The notes beneath the pieces are model-generated. The model made no database searches. It saw only the letters and a program-made list of their open reading frames with translations, and was not told the DNA's origin. This document shows positions 9,218 to 17,232 of a stretch of 64,000 nucleotides of DNA, in pieces. The translations under genes and the position numbers were made by a program. Source of the stretch: Kosakonia sacchari (GTDB lineage Bacteria > Pseudomonadota > Gammaproteobacteria > Enterobacterales > Enterobacteriaceae). Positions within the stretch are counted from its first letter, which is position 1. Every line of letters begins with the position of its first letter. The stretch lies in assembly GCA_900109485.1 (NCBI GenBank), contig FOAY01000008.1:62001-126000 (forward strand). The letters are read 5' to 3'.

Positions 9218-9895
9218 CTACAAAATATCCACAAAATTAACCCATGCAATAATAGCCTTTGTTTTTGATTTATATTTAATCTTTAACATTGAATTTTCAT
9301 AATCAATTATTTCAACAACATCTCCCTTTATCAAATAGGGCTTATTTTGTTTTTGCTTTTTATTCTCGCCAAATAAAAACACCTTATCATTTCCTATTAT
9401 CGTTTTAATATTCTCATCAAGAGTTAAATTATCAGCCGAAAATAATTTATCTATATCCGTGCTAGATAAAGTCATATTTTCTGTTACACTCTGTTTGGAA
9501 CAAAGAGTTAGTAACGCTACAGCTTGTTGTTGTTCAGCGGAAGGCAACGTTATCCTTTTACAAGCAGACAATAATTTCGGAGTGTCTCCAGATGAAAATT
9601 TTAATATGTAAGTATCTTTAGGATAATCCATTACCAGAGACACTGCACCGAGAGATGCTGCATCCAGAAATAAATTACTCCCTTCAATGTCGGATGTAAC
9701 TATTGTATTGTTACCGTACTCTTTTCCTTGCGCATTAATGTACTTTACATTGTAACTATCAACGTTTTGCTCCACTATCCACACACTACCATCATTATTC
9801 TTAACTTCATCCGCAATCACGACACTTTTCGCATGCACTGTAATCGAGAAAATTATTGACAGTGCAATAACAAAATATTTTCTATATATATTCAT
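9218..9895 (-). CDS. Putative exported immunity protein with SH3-like C-terminus (orphan; partner of a decayed muramidase)
   Basis: This 225-residue protein has a signal peptide (MNIYRKYFVIALSIIFSITVHA) and a C-terminal SH3-like segment (about residues 183-225, KPYLIKGDVVEIIDYEN and IIAWVNF). The same layout occurs in the intact 280-residue immunity protein, although the middle parts differ. It starts 3 nt after the stop of a DUF3380-like muramidase remnant. The context suggests a periplasmic inhibitor of a muramidase toxin that no longer exists here. Low GC, like its neighbours. Confidence 0.7.
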   Translation of the reverse strand: MNIYRKYFVIALSIIFSITVHAKSVVIADEVKNNDGSVWIVEQNVDSYNVKYINAQGKEYGNNTIVTSDIEGSNLFLDAASLGAVSLVMDYPKDTYILKFSSGDTPKLLSACKRITLPSAEQQQAVALLTLCSKQSVTENMTLSSTDIDKLFSADNLTLDENIKTIIGNDKVFLFGENKKQKQNKPYLIKGDVVEIIDYENSMLKIKYKSKTKAIIAWVNFVDIL

Positions 9896-9898
9896 TTA

Positions 9899-10165
9899 TC
9901 ACCACTCATTCTTCAACGAATTATATGTATTTTCAATTTTTTGATCATATCCAATCTGGCCAGTTCCGTTATATTTCCGGGCTATTGCCAACTAATCTTT
10001 ATCTATCATTGGCTGAAGCATCTTTTTTTCTTTAACCAAGAACACCTTGAAATACTGAAAATATTACATTGCGCAATAGTTTTGCGCATCAACCAATTCT
10101 TTTGTTGAACCATATAAGTGGTGATAATACTCTCCCATAGTCTGGAATTTACCCCATGATCACGA
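9899..10165 (-). pseudogene. Remnant of a DUF3380-type N-acetylmuramidase effector tip fused to a PAAR gene start
   Basis: One minus-strand frame, interrupted by two stops, reads GKFQTMGEYYHHLYG, STKELVDAQNYCAM, stop (10064-10066), YFQYFKVFLVKEKKML, QPMIDKD, stop (9992-9994), LAIARKYNGTGQIGYDQK and IENTYNSLKNEW before the final stop at 9899-9901. The QxMG, ARKYNG and YDxKI elements match the C-terminal half of DUF3380 (N-acetylmuramidase) proteins, in which a tryptophan precedes the FA/IARxYNG motif; TGG to TAG explains the second stop. The catalytic N-terminal half is absent. The sequence is joined upstream to the first dozen codons of a PAAR gene. Confidence 0.7.
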
Positions 10166-10191
10166 GATCCAATACGAACGTTCGCTAACAC
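10155..10191 (-). pseudogene. 5' fragment of a PAAR gene
   Basis: The sequence starting at the ATG complementary to 10189-10191 reads MLANVRIGSRDHG, matching the first residues of the intact PAAR protein (MLAIVRIGDKTTHGG). The leader of about 55 bp between it and the immunity stop also matches 5605-5660. It ends abruptly at the muramidase remnant. It marks the duplicated immunity-PAAR boundary. Confidence 0.75.
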
Positions 10192-11281
10192 ATTTATATA
10201 TCATTAAATTATAGCAATGAATTAATTTGAAAAATAAGATCATTAACTTACTTTTTAATCCAGATAATTAAAGGCTCACCTTTTGCGTTGATATAACCAA
10301 CATTTGCCCATTTCTTATCTGGTGTAACCTGAATTATTTTGACTTTATCACCCGGTATCAGATACCCCTTTTTTTTATCATTATCGCTCGGTGATGTATA
10401 AAGCGGTGTTTTACTATCTAAAGTGAGACTTATTTTCAGCGAGTTCAGATAGTTCACAATTTCTACAGAAACATTTTTTTTAGAAATTGGGTTTTCCTTC
10501 ATGAGTTTTTGATATTCGTTAATATTTTTATTATTAGGTGCATCACATCGCAATAAATTATTAACGTCATAAAGATTATAGGATGATAATGGGTCTATTG
10601 ACTCATTCATTTTGGGTCTAAATGAAAGAAAATAAAATTTATCACCATGTCCATCAGGAGACTCAGAAAGTACGTCTTTACCCTTTTCCCAATCATAACC
10701 ACAAGCTTCACCATCCCAGTCACTTACCACACAACCACTGTTCATATCTATCACACTACAGTAGGCTCTATCGGTGTACTTTTTAGTACCGTCATCCATA
10801 GCAACATAATCTCCTGCTATGCTAGTTATTTTTAAATACTCCCCGGAAGGAGATACTTTTGAAGAGCCATCTTCTGTGTAATATCTATCATCACGGCTAA
10901 GATCTAATCGCTGAGCGCCATGAATAAAATAAATTTTGCCCCACGCATTTGGATCAAAATTATCACCTTGCTTCTTGTGAGAGAAAACGACCTCACTTCC
11001 ATTAGGTGAAGTTATTTTTATATCCGCAAAACTTCCTGTTGAAACCGTCATACCTAAAACAAGAAAAATACTCTTCTTGGATTTATTCATAATTTAGCCT
11101 TTAATGCATCAAATCTTGCAACTGAGTTAGTCATTATTCGAGTAAGTTTATATTCATCTAACAGTCGACTTTCATTATTCGCATGAGAAGCCCCCCATGT
11201 CTGTGGATCTAAACTTACAGATGGATTATGGGCGTGAAAATTGTCAAGGGCTTGCTTAAATTCACGCCCTACATTAGCGGG
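10166..11281 (-). repeat. Direct repeat copy B (effector tail-immunity-PAAR start)
   Basis: Intact counterpart of the block at 5580-6680. Recombination between the two would delete about 4.6 kb containing three orphan immunity genes and two toxin remnants. Confidence 0.85.
10248..11090 (-). CDS. Exported immunity protein with SH3-like C-terminal domain, cognate to the intact effector
   Basis: This 280-residue protein has a signal peptide (cleavage predicted after MNKSKKSIFLVLGMTVSTGS-FA) and is expected in the periplasm. The mature part starts with a beta-rich domain (about residues 23-120); the last 55 residues resemble a bacterial SH3 domain (GYLIPGDKVKIIQV and NAKGEPLIIWIKK). It overlaps the effector gene by four bases (ATGA), the arrangement expected for effector and immunity. 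Its duplicate at 5661-6479 is broken. The role in blocking the effector's lysozyme-like tip is inferred from position and export. Confidence 0.8.
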   Translation of the reverse strand: MNKSKKSIFLVLGMTVSTGSFADIKITSPNGSEVVFSHKKQGDNFDPNAWGKIYFIHGAQRLDLSRDDRYYTEDGSSKVSPSGEYLKITSIAGDYVAMDDGTKKYTDRAYCSVIDMNSGCVVSDWDGEACGYDWEKGKDVLSESPDGHGDKFYFLSFRPKMNESIDPLSSYNLYDVNNLLRCDAPNNKNINEYQKLMKENPISKKNVSVEIVNYLNSLKISLTLDSKTPLYTSPSDNDKKKGYLIPGDKVKIIQVTPDKKWANVGYINAKGEPLIIWIKK

Positions 11282-13939
11282 GCGATTTACAGAGTGATCT
11301 AAAACTACAGCCCTACCAAAATTACTCTTCACAAAATCTCCAATTATTTTTCCTGATGATGTTACAACTTCTGATTCTGCTTTGTGTAGTCTATCTACAA
11401 AATCAATGATCTGGATATCTAAGTACTCAGGAAGCTTTATTATTTTGAGTAATGCGGCTAGTGGTTTGCTATGAATTGACTTGCCATACATACTTTCATC
11501 ACAACCTGCCCTTATTAACTCTTTTAATTTTGTTGATGTTATCTTTTCATTATTAGTTAGAGAAGCATCGCGATAATAGACAACCGCAGAAGAACCACTC
11601 CCATCAACACTCCATCCACATGACATTCCATACTTCTGATAGAGCTCAGGATATAAATCACGAAATTTTGCTAATTGGGCTGAAAGCTCGCCTTTCCCTT
11701 CCAAATTCTTTGAGCATTTAACTGTTTTCTGCATTGCCCCTGCGGTAATAACTTCGCTATCGTATGATTGTATGGCATCCATTTTTCCTTCATTCTCAGA
11801 CATAGCAATTAAAATTGATTTTTCATCATCAGTTAATGAACCGTCACCTATCAATTTGTCCCACCGAGAATACATTGCAAGAGTTATCTCCCCCCAATAA
11901 ACTGGCCCGTACTGACTTCCATATCTTGTGGCCTTAAATTTATCAGCATAAAGTTTTTCACAATCACATTGTGTTCCATTGAAAGATGATAAAAACGCTA
12001 TCGGATGCATATGCCACGGTTCAGCCACCATCCCGGAGACCTGCTTCATCCACGCCATCTTTTCGATAAAGCTTTCTGTATAGGTTTTCCATACTGCTAA
12101 TGCAGGATCCGAACTTAGCGTATCCAGATACGTTTTCCAGGAGGTGTCATCTTTCCCGTAGTACCATTCGCTGGGGTGCCTGACGATAATGCGGTAGAGA
12201 TGATCGCGATAAGACGGGTTATGCACTGCCTGCAAATACTCTTCCTCAGAATATTGCCCGTTCTTATTAGTATCGATCTGCTTCAGAAGGCGACTGTAAT
12301 TATACTGGTTCATCGCCCGGCTACTGTCCGTTTCATTTTGGGCAGCCTGATAAAGTTGTTCAAGGATCCCTTTTACAACGTTGTCAGGGTGATGAATACC
12401 ATCTATAAGATCGAAGCTTTTTGGTGCCTTATCCAGCGTGACAAACCCCAGAGAAACCAGGTCAAACTGCGCCACTTTTTTCACATCACTGGCAGCCATC
12501 CAGCAGCCTTCTGGCCTTATCTGAAAATACGCAGCACCGGTATTATCTGTCAGCACCTTCCCACCGGCATCGACACCAGACACTTTTGAGCGGGTCAGCA
12601 CACCGGGGGTACGGCTTTTTCGCTCAGTACTCACCATTTTACCCGCAGCATCCGGCATATACAGACCGGCTCCTTCTGCATACTTCAGGTAAGCCGGGTT
12701 GTCCTGGCCTGTTTTATCCGGATTAGTCAGAAACGTCGGCAGATTGCTGTCGGCGCTCAAACATTCAATATGCACCTGGTAACGTGAGCGTTTGCCGTTT
12801 TCTTCCGGCAACTCGTAAAAGCCCAAGTGACCAATACTGTCACCGGCATTGATTGCCACCGGCGTTCCCGGAATAACTACTTCGCCGTATTTTCCCGCCC
12901 CTTCTGACGCTGCATTTACAGCTATCAGATTGTCATTGTCCGATACCACCCATACCCGATCGCCTTTTTTCAGGTCACTACTATTACGTCCGACATCCCT
13001 GTCCAGGGTCACAAGGCTGAAAATACGGTTATCAGTTGATCGGGTAAATGAGGCGATGCTCGGATCCACCGTGACAGGAAAATCTTTCGGTATCTTGCAG
13101 CGAGATACCCCGGCACGCACGTCCTCTGTACTGAAATATGCTTTCAGTACGGTGCTGGTTTTATACCCCTGCTCACTGCCTGTTTTTGTGTGACAGACTG
13201 GCGAACATCTTTTCCACCAGGAAGGTTGTGCAGTCTGGCTGGAAAGTAGTTTCAGCCAGCCCCTGTCTGACACCGTCCAGACTTTATCTCCAGCCGACAG
13301 CGAGCCGGTATCATTCAAGACCGTCACCTCACAGAACTGACGATGATGATGAGATGACGTCATTACCTTGTCACTCAGCTTCACCTGAGTGCCCGCAGGT
13401 AACGAGCCCGTTGCCTTACCCGTATTCACCTGCTCCGGGGAGGTGTAATAAGACTGACCTTTTATTGTCTCCCGGAGATTTATATCCTTCGGGCCGTAAG
13501 CTGAGACGGGAGCCAGATTCATATAAAGCGTATGGAACGTCAGTCCGCTGGACGCATGTTCTCCTGGCTGGATGTAATGCTTAACCAGTACAAATGCGGT
13601 TGAGAAATACAGCTTTTCCCCACGCCATGGAATGAAGTCGTAATCCTCACAGACGCGATATGCCACAATTTCACCGTCAACCATACACCCGACAGCCTGT
13701 TCCCCGGCATATGGTTTGTTAACATAGCTCAATTCCGAAGGATTGTTTCCGGTTAACGCACACCATGGAGCGGTAGCATCAGTAATATGAATGCCGCCAT
13801 GCCACATACCCTGACTACCGACCAGATACAGACCTGTGCTCTCACGGTCCAGGAGACTCAACAGCTCTTCCGAATTTCCGAATGCCTTACCTTTTCCATT
13901 GGCAGGTATCGGGAAGCTGATTTTGGGTATTGAAGCCAT
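11087..13939 (-). CDS. Large VgrG-linked T6SS effector: M23-like trunk, EF-hand loop, lysozyme-like C-terminal tip
   Basis: A 950-residue protein starting 15 nt after vgrG with an AGGGAGGA ribosome site. Residues about 35-400 have M23 peptidase features (WHGGIHITD at 46-54, AGDSIGHLG near 365, VHIEC near 388), but the usual HxxxD and HxH residues look altered. SH3-like segments interrupt it (GDKVWTVSDRGW and GDRVWVVSDND). An EF-hand-type loop DTNKNGQYSEEE lies near 555-567. After the PWHMHPIAFL boundary near 640, a cysteine-containing tip includes SENEGKMDAIQSYD and ITAGAMQ (about 715-735), reminiscent of lysozyme-fold muramidases. The tip is probably the toxin; the exact activity is inferred. 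Confidence 0.8.
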   Translation of the reverse strand: MASIPKISFPIPANGKGKAFGNSEELLSLLDRESTGLYLVGSQGMWHGGIHITDATAPWCALTGNNPSELSYVNKPYAGEQAVGCMVDGEIVAYRVCEDYDFIPWRGEKLYFSTAFVLVKHYIQPGEHASSGLTFHTLYMNLAPVSAYGPKDINLRETIKGQSYYTSPEQVNTGKATGSLPAGTQVKLSDKVMTSSHHHRQFCEVTVLNDTGSLSAGDKVWTVSDRGWLKLLSSQTAQPSWWKRCSPVCHTKTGSEQGYKTSTVLKAYFSTEDVRAGVSRCKIPKDFPVTVDPSIASFTRSTDNRIFSLVTLDRDVGRNSSDLKKGDRVWVVSDNDNLIAVNAASEGAGKYGEVVIPGTPVAINAGDSIGHLGFYELPEENGKRSRYQVHIECLSADSNLPTFLTNPDKTGQDNPAYLKYAEGAGLYMPDAAGKMVSTERKSRTPGVLTRSKVSGVDAGGKVLTDNTGAAYFQIRPEGCWMAASDVKKVAQFDLVSLGFVTLDKAPKSFDLIDGIHHPDNVVKGILEQLYQAAQNETDSSRAMNQYNYSRLLKQIDTNKNGQYSEEEYLQAVHNPSYRDHLYRIIVRHPSEWYYGKDDTSWKTYLDTLSSDPALAVWKTYTESFIEKMAWMKQVSGMVAEPWHMHPIAFLSSFNGTQCDCEKLYADKFKATRYGSQYGPVYWGEITLAMYSRWDKLIGDGSLTDDEKSILIAMSENEGKMDAIQSYDSEVITAGAMQKTVKCSKNLEGKGELSAQLAKFRDLYPELYQKYGMSCGWSVDGSGSSAVVYYRDASLTNNEKITSTKLKELIRAGCDESMYGKSIHSKPLAALLKIIKLPEYLDIQIIDFVDRLHKAESEVVTSSGKIIGDFVKSNFGRAVVLDHSVNRPANVGREFKQALDNFHAHNPSVSLDPQTWGASHANNESRLLDEYKLTRIMTNSVARFDALKAKL

Positions 13940-13953
13940 AGTTTTCCTCCCTG

Positions 13954-16311
13954 TTATTCACTGGCCCATTTGGCTGAATTTTTTCCAGTAACACTGATAT
14001 CGGTTTTTTTGAAGTCAGGTGTTTCAACGGGAAGAGTATTCCCTGTCCCAGGCACAAGATAATTTGAAGCTTTGGTAATAAAGTCCCCGTTCGTCCCGTG
14101 CTCAATCCCGCTTTCGCTCAGCTTCAGGTAGGAACCACCGCCGTTCAGGGTCAGGGTTTTCGGGGTGCTGATGGTGATTTCATCTTTACTGCTGGTGATC
14201 GTGAACTGCTGGTCGGCACTCATCTCAAGCGTGCTGTGCTGGGCGCGGACTTCTATGCTTCCCAGATTGGCGATGACCTTCGCCCCGGCTTTATGGGCAA
14301 ACAGCCCCAGGGATTGTTCTGCACTCACCGTGACATTTTTCATTGCCCCGATATCAACATGCTGGCCTGCGGTTACCATGGTGTTTTTCGTGCTGGTCAG
14401 TTGCAGATGTTCCCCGGAGGTAAGGGCAACCCCCTGAGGGGCAGAAGCCAGCACCACGGCGGACTGCAGATCTTTCAGGCGGTTCTGGATCAGGTTGTTC
14501 TGTGTCTGTATATCGCAGGTCAGGGCTTTCGCCTGTTCGGCAGCACCGTTCAGCGCCTGCATCTCACTGTTGGCCTGAGTTATCAGACTGACCGCTGGAT
14601 TCATCTCCAGCACTTGCCCCTGGCCTTTAGCCTGAGCATCTGCTGTCAGGTAAACCCCACGGGCAGCACGCACGGCGCCAAACTCATCGGTGCGCAGTTC
14701 AAAACCCGTACCGCGCTTTTCGCGCCGGGAATCAACCAGATGGCCGATATTGAGCTGAGTCTTGCCGAATTCCGTCGCAAGTTTGATGTGCTCTTCCTGG
14801 CGCTTATCTTCCATACAGAGTTTGTTGTTCGCCGGGGTACGCAGGACGTTACGCGTGTGATTATCGTCAGTGACGTGATCCGGGTGTTCAGAATCGTGTT
14901 GGGCATGGGCGATATAGGGACGGTCAGGGTCTCCCGCATCGAACATCACCGAGACTTCAGTACCATCGAGCAGTGGCGCATGGAAGCCGTAATTATCTCC
15001 GGCATACGGCTTCGCCAGACGCAGCCACAGGTAGGCAAAACCCTGCTCGCTGTCGCTGCGGTCGAAATCCAGCTTCGTACGGTAGCGGCCCTGATTGTCC
15101 AGCCAGGCATAGGTATCGCCTTTCTCGATGCTTTCCACCCGTGCAGGTAATGGACCGGCAATCACCGGGCGATGATGTAACGGTGGGCGATAGCACACGG
15201 CTTCGCTGTAAGGGATCCCGGTAAAGCTCATCCTAAAGCTTTGCTTACGCGAACCACTGCTTTGCACACCGGTGATGACGATGCCGTCTTGCAGGTTGGC
15301 AGGGAGCGAACCCTGCGGTTCAAGCACTTCGCCCGGTGCCAGCACCGGGCTGGTTGTCTTACCCATGACCGCCTGCTGCACATTCAGAATACGTTCATGG
15401 CGCAAGCGGGCATAATACGCCCCACTCTCCGGGGTTTCGGTATCGCCTTCGCTCAGGAACGGTTCTGCGTAGTGGTACACCTCGCCCGTGGTGACGCCAT
15501 CATTGGTGCTGACAGACGCAGAACTGTCCTGTGGCGTCAGCGCCTCGCGGTAGTTGTAATCGCGGTTGGCTACGCTTTGTGACACTACCTGATGGCAGGT
15601 TTTAATATCCCAGACGCTGAGCTGCCCGTTATCGCTGGTGCGTGACGGCTGAATCAGCGGCAACGTCACGCCAAACTGATAGTGCTCCTGGCTGTCCTGG
15701 AAAATCACCACATCCTTTTCGAGGCGACCATCCATTTCAAAGCGCCAGAAGATGCCGACTTCGGCAAGAAGGCGCTGCACGAATTCCAGATCGGTTTCGC
15801 GCCACTGGGTGATCAGTTCGCGTGCCGGATAACTCTGCGACAGACGGAATTCAAAATCAGCACCTTCCAGCCCATGAGAGCGCAGGATCTTCTCCACCAC
15901 GTCAACAATGGACTGATTGAGGTAAATCTCGCTACGCTTTGTATGTTGCAAAAGCGCGATGCGCGGCACAATCTTCAGCGAGTACCAGGTTTCATCAACT
16001 GAAGTCGAGAGGCGCTGGAATGTCTGAACCACGCCATAAACGGTACGTACTGGTGTGGCGGGCATACCGTTATATAACGGAACCTGGAGCGTGAACGACG
16101 CTGCTTTAAGCAGCATGCTGTCACTGGCAATATCACCTTCGGTACAGGTCACTTTGACGGTGTAATGCCACGGTTCGCTGAGTTTTTCTTCCGCCCTGAA
16201 ATTGAAGACATCCAGAAAGTGCGGGCACTCGTGAACGTCCAGCCTGTAGCGGGACATTCCCCGAAGTTCGTCGATTTTGTTCTTCGCAAATATACTTACG
16301 GAATCACTCAT
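13954..16311 (-). CDS. vgrG: VgrG (TssI) spike protein
   Basis: This 785-residue protein forms the trimeric spike at the tip of the Hcp tube. The N-terminal gp27-like region (residues about 20-390) is followed by a gp5-like OB fold (near 395-480, with AYLWLRLAKPYAGDNYG and GTEVSVMFDAGDPDRP) and a C-terminal DUF2345 beta-helix region (about 570-760). I see no added toxin domain after the DUF2345 part. A GAGAGGA ribosome site precedes the ATG. It is followed directly by the large effector gene, which implies that this VgrG carries that effector. Confidence 0.96.
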   Translation of the reverse strand: MSDSVSIFAKNKIDELRGMSRYRLDVHECPHFLDVFNFRAEEKLSEPWHYTVKVTCTEGDIASDSMLLKAASFTLQVPLYNGMPATPVRTVYGVVQTFQRLSTSVDETWYSLKIVPRIALLQHTKRSEIYLNQSIVDVVEKILRSHGLEGADFEFRLSQSYPARELITQWRETDLEFVQRLLAEVGIFWRFEMDGRLEKDVVIFQDSQEHYQFGVTLPLIQPSRTSDNGQLSVWDIKTCHQVVSQSVANRDYNYREALTPQDSSASVSTNDGVTTGEVYHYAEPFLSEGDTETPESGAYYARLRHERILNVQQAVMGKTTSPVLAPGEVLEPQGSLPANLQDGIVITGVQSSGSRKQSFRMSFTGIPYSEAVCYRPPLHHRPVIAGPLPARVESIEKGDTYAWLDNQGRYRTKLDFDRSDSEQGFAYLWLRLAKPYAGDNYGFHAPLLDGTEVSVMFDAGDPDRPYIAHAQHDSEHPDHVTDDNHTRNVLRTPANNKLCMEDKRQEEHIKLATEFGKTQLNIGHLVDSRREKRGTGFELRTDEFGAVRAARGVYLTADAQAKGQGQVLEMNPAVSLITQANSEMQALNGAAEQAKALTCDIQTQNNLIQNRLKDLQSAVVLASAPQGVALTSGEHLQLTSTKNTMVTAGQHVDIGAMKNVTVSAEQSLGLFAHKAGAKVIANLGSIEVRAQHSTLEMSADQQFTITSSKDEITISTPKTLTLNGGGSYLKLSESGIEHGTNGDFITKASNYLVPGTGNTLPVETPDFKKTDISVTGKNSAKWASE

Positions 16312-16364
16312 CCTTGTAATCCTCTCTCCCGCACTTTCTCAGTAATCAACCTCTATTTAGATAG

Positions 16365-17180
16365 TCAGGCATTATTGCCCGTTAAATAGGAAATTCTTTC
16401 GTTGGTCATTTTTGTCTGGCACTGGTAAATATTAATCTGCTGCTGCATATTAATCGTCTCTGATTTACCTTCTGGAAGTTTTCCGCATTTCGCCACTTTG
16501 TTATTAACCCATGCAATCTGTTCTTTCTTCATTGAATTCCGTGCCGAGTCGGGTAATTCTTTCCATACAGAATTCAACTCACGATCTGCGCTTGCATAGG
16601 CAGACTGTGCTGAATTCAACGAGATCTGCGAAAGAGTACTAATAATCTTGTCTTTATTTACAGCCAGTACGCTCATGCTGTACAAAGCAGCAGAAGCATC
16701 CATTCTGCTGAAGTTGCTAAATAAAACATCCTTGTTATTATCAGCAAGTTTGGCGTTATAGGTAACACCGTTCCAGGTTACGCCGCTGTTGTTTACCTTT
16801 CCATACCCGCCAGTAACATAGCGAAAATAATCAGGAACCTTACTTATCACATCCAGCGTATCTTGCGGGATTTTAATTGAAACAGTAGCACTACAATCCA
16901 GACCATAGCTTCCTTCACTGGACGTTGATACATTCGCAACGATGACTTCCATGCTATTCAGCATATTTTCATAAACTGAAACTGGTTTATCGTAATCAAA
17001 CTTACCCTTTACAAGGAAGTCACTTTGCAACATACTCGACGCATCATTCTTTATATAATCAGCAAGCGCTTTTACTGCATCATCTCTGCCACACTTAAAA
17101 TCATTTGAATCAAATAACCCGGCATTTGCCGCACCAGAAAAAGCTACGATTACGCTTAATAAAGACATTTTTTTGAACAT
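16365..17180 (-). CDS. Exported LprI-like (DUF1311-type) protein
   Basis: This 271-residue protein has a signal peptide (MFKKMSLLSVIVAFSGAANA). Its C-terminal region (about 190-265) shows the DUF1311/LprI pattern: YASADRELNSVWKELP, then a KKEQIAWVNNK segment and spaced cysteines. LprI-type domains are known from lysozyme inhibitors. The N-terminal 180 residues are not recognised. It lies between clpV and vgrG in the same direction. A periplasmic lysozyme-inhibitor or immunity role would fit the muramidase-rich effector set, but this is inference. Confidence 0.75.
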   Translation of the reverse strand: MFKKMSLLSVIVAFSGAANAGLFDSNDFKCGRDDAVKALADYIKNDASSMLQSDFLVKGKFDYDKPVSVYENMLNSMEVIVANVSTSSEGSYGLDCSATVSIKIPQDTLDVISKVPDYFRYVTGGYGKVNNSGVTWNGVTYNAKLADNNKDVLFSNFSRMDASAALYSMSVLAVNKDKIISTLSQISLNSAQSAYASADRELNSVWKELPDSARNSMKKEQIAWVNNKVAKCGKLPEGKSETINMQQQINIYQCQTKMTNERISYLTGNNA

Positions 17181-17232
17181 TTTTTCATTTCCCTTTTTTA
17201 GATATTAATTTAATTTGTAGTTTGTTTATCGC

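Noticed and set aside
10006-10191. 61-residue open frame as an independent gene
   Set aside because: It is a chance frame that joins a PAAR start to out-of-frame muramidase remnant sequence; the homologous reading is in another frame.
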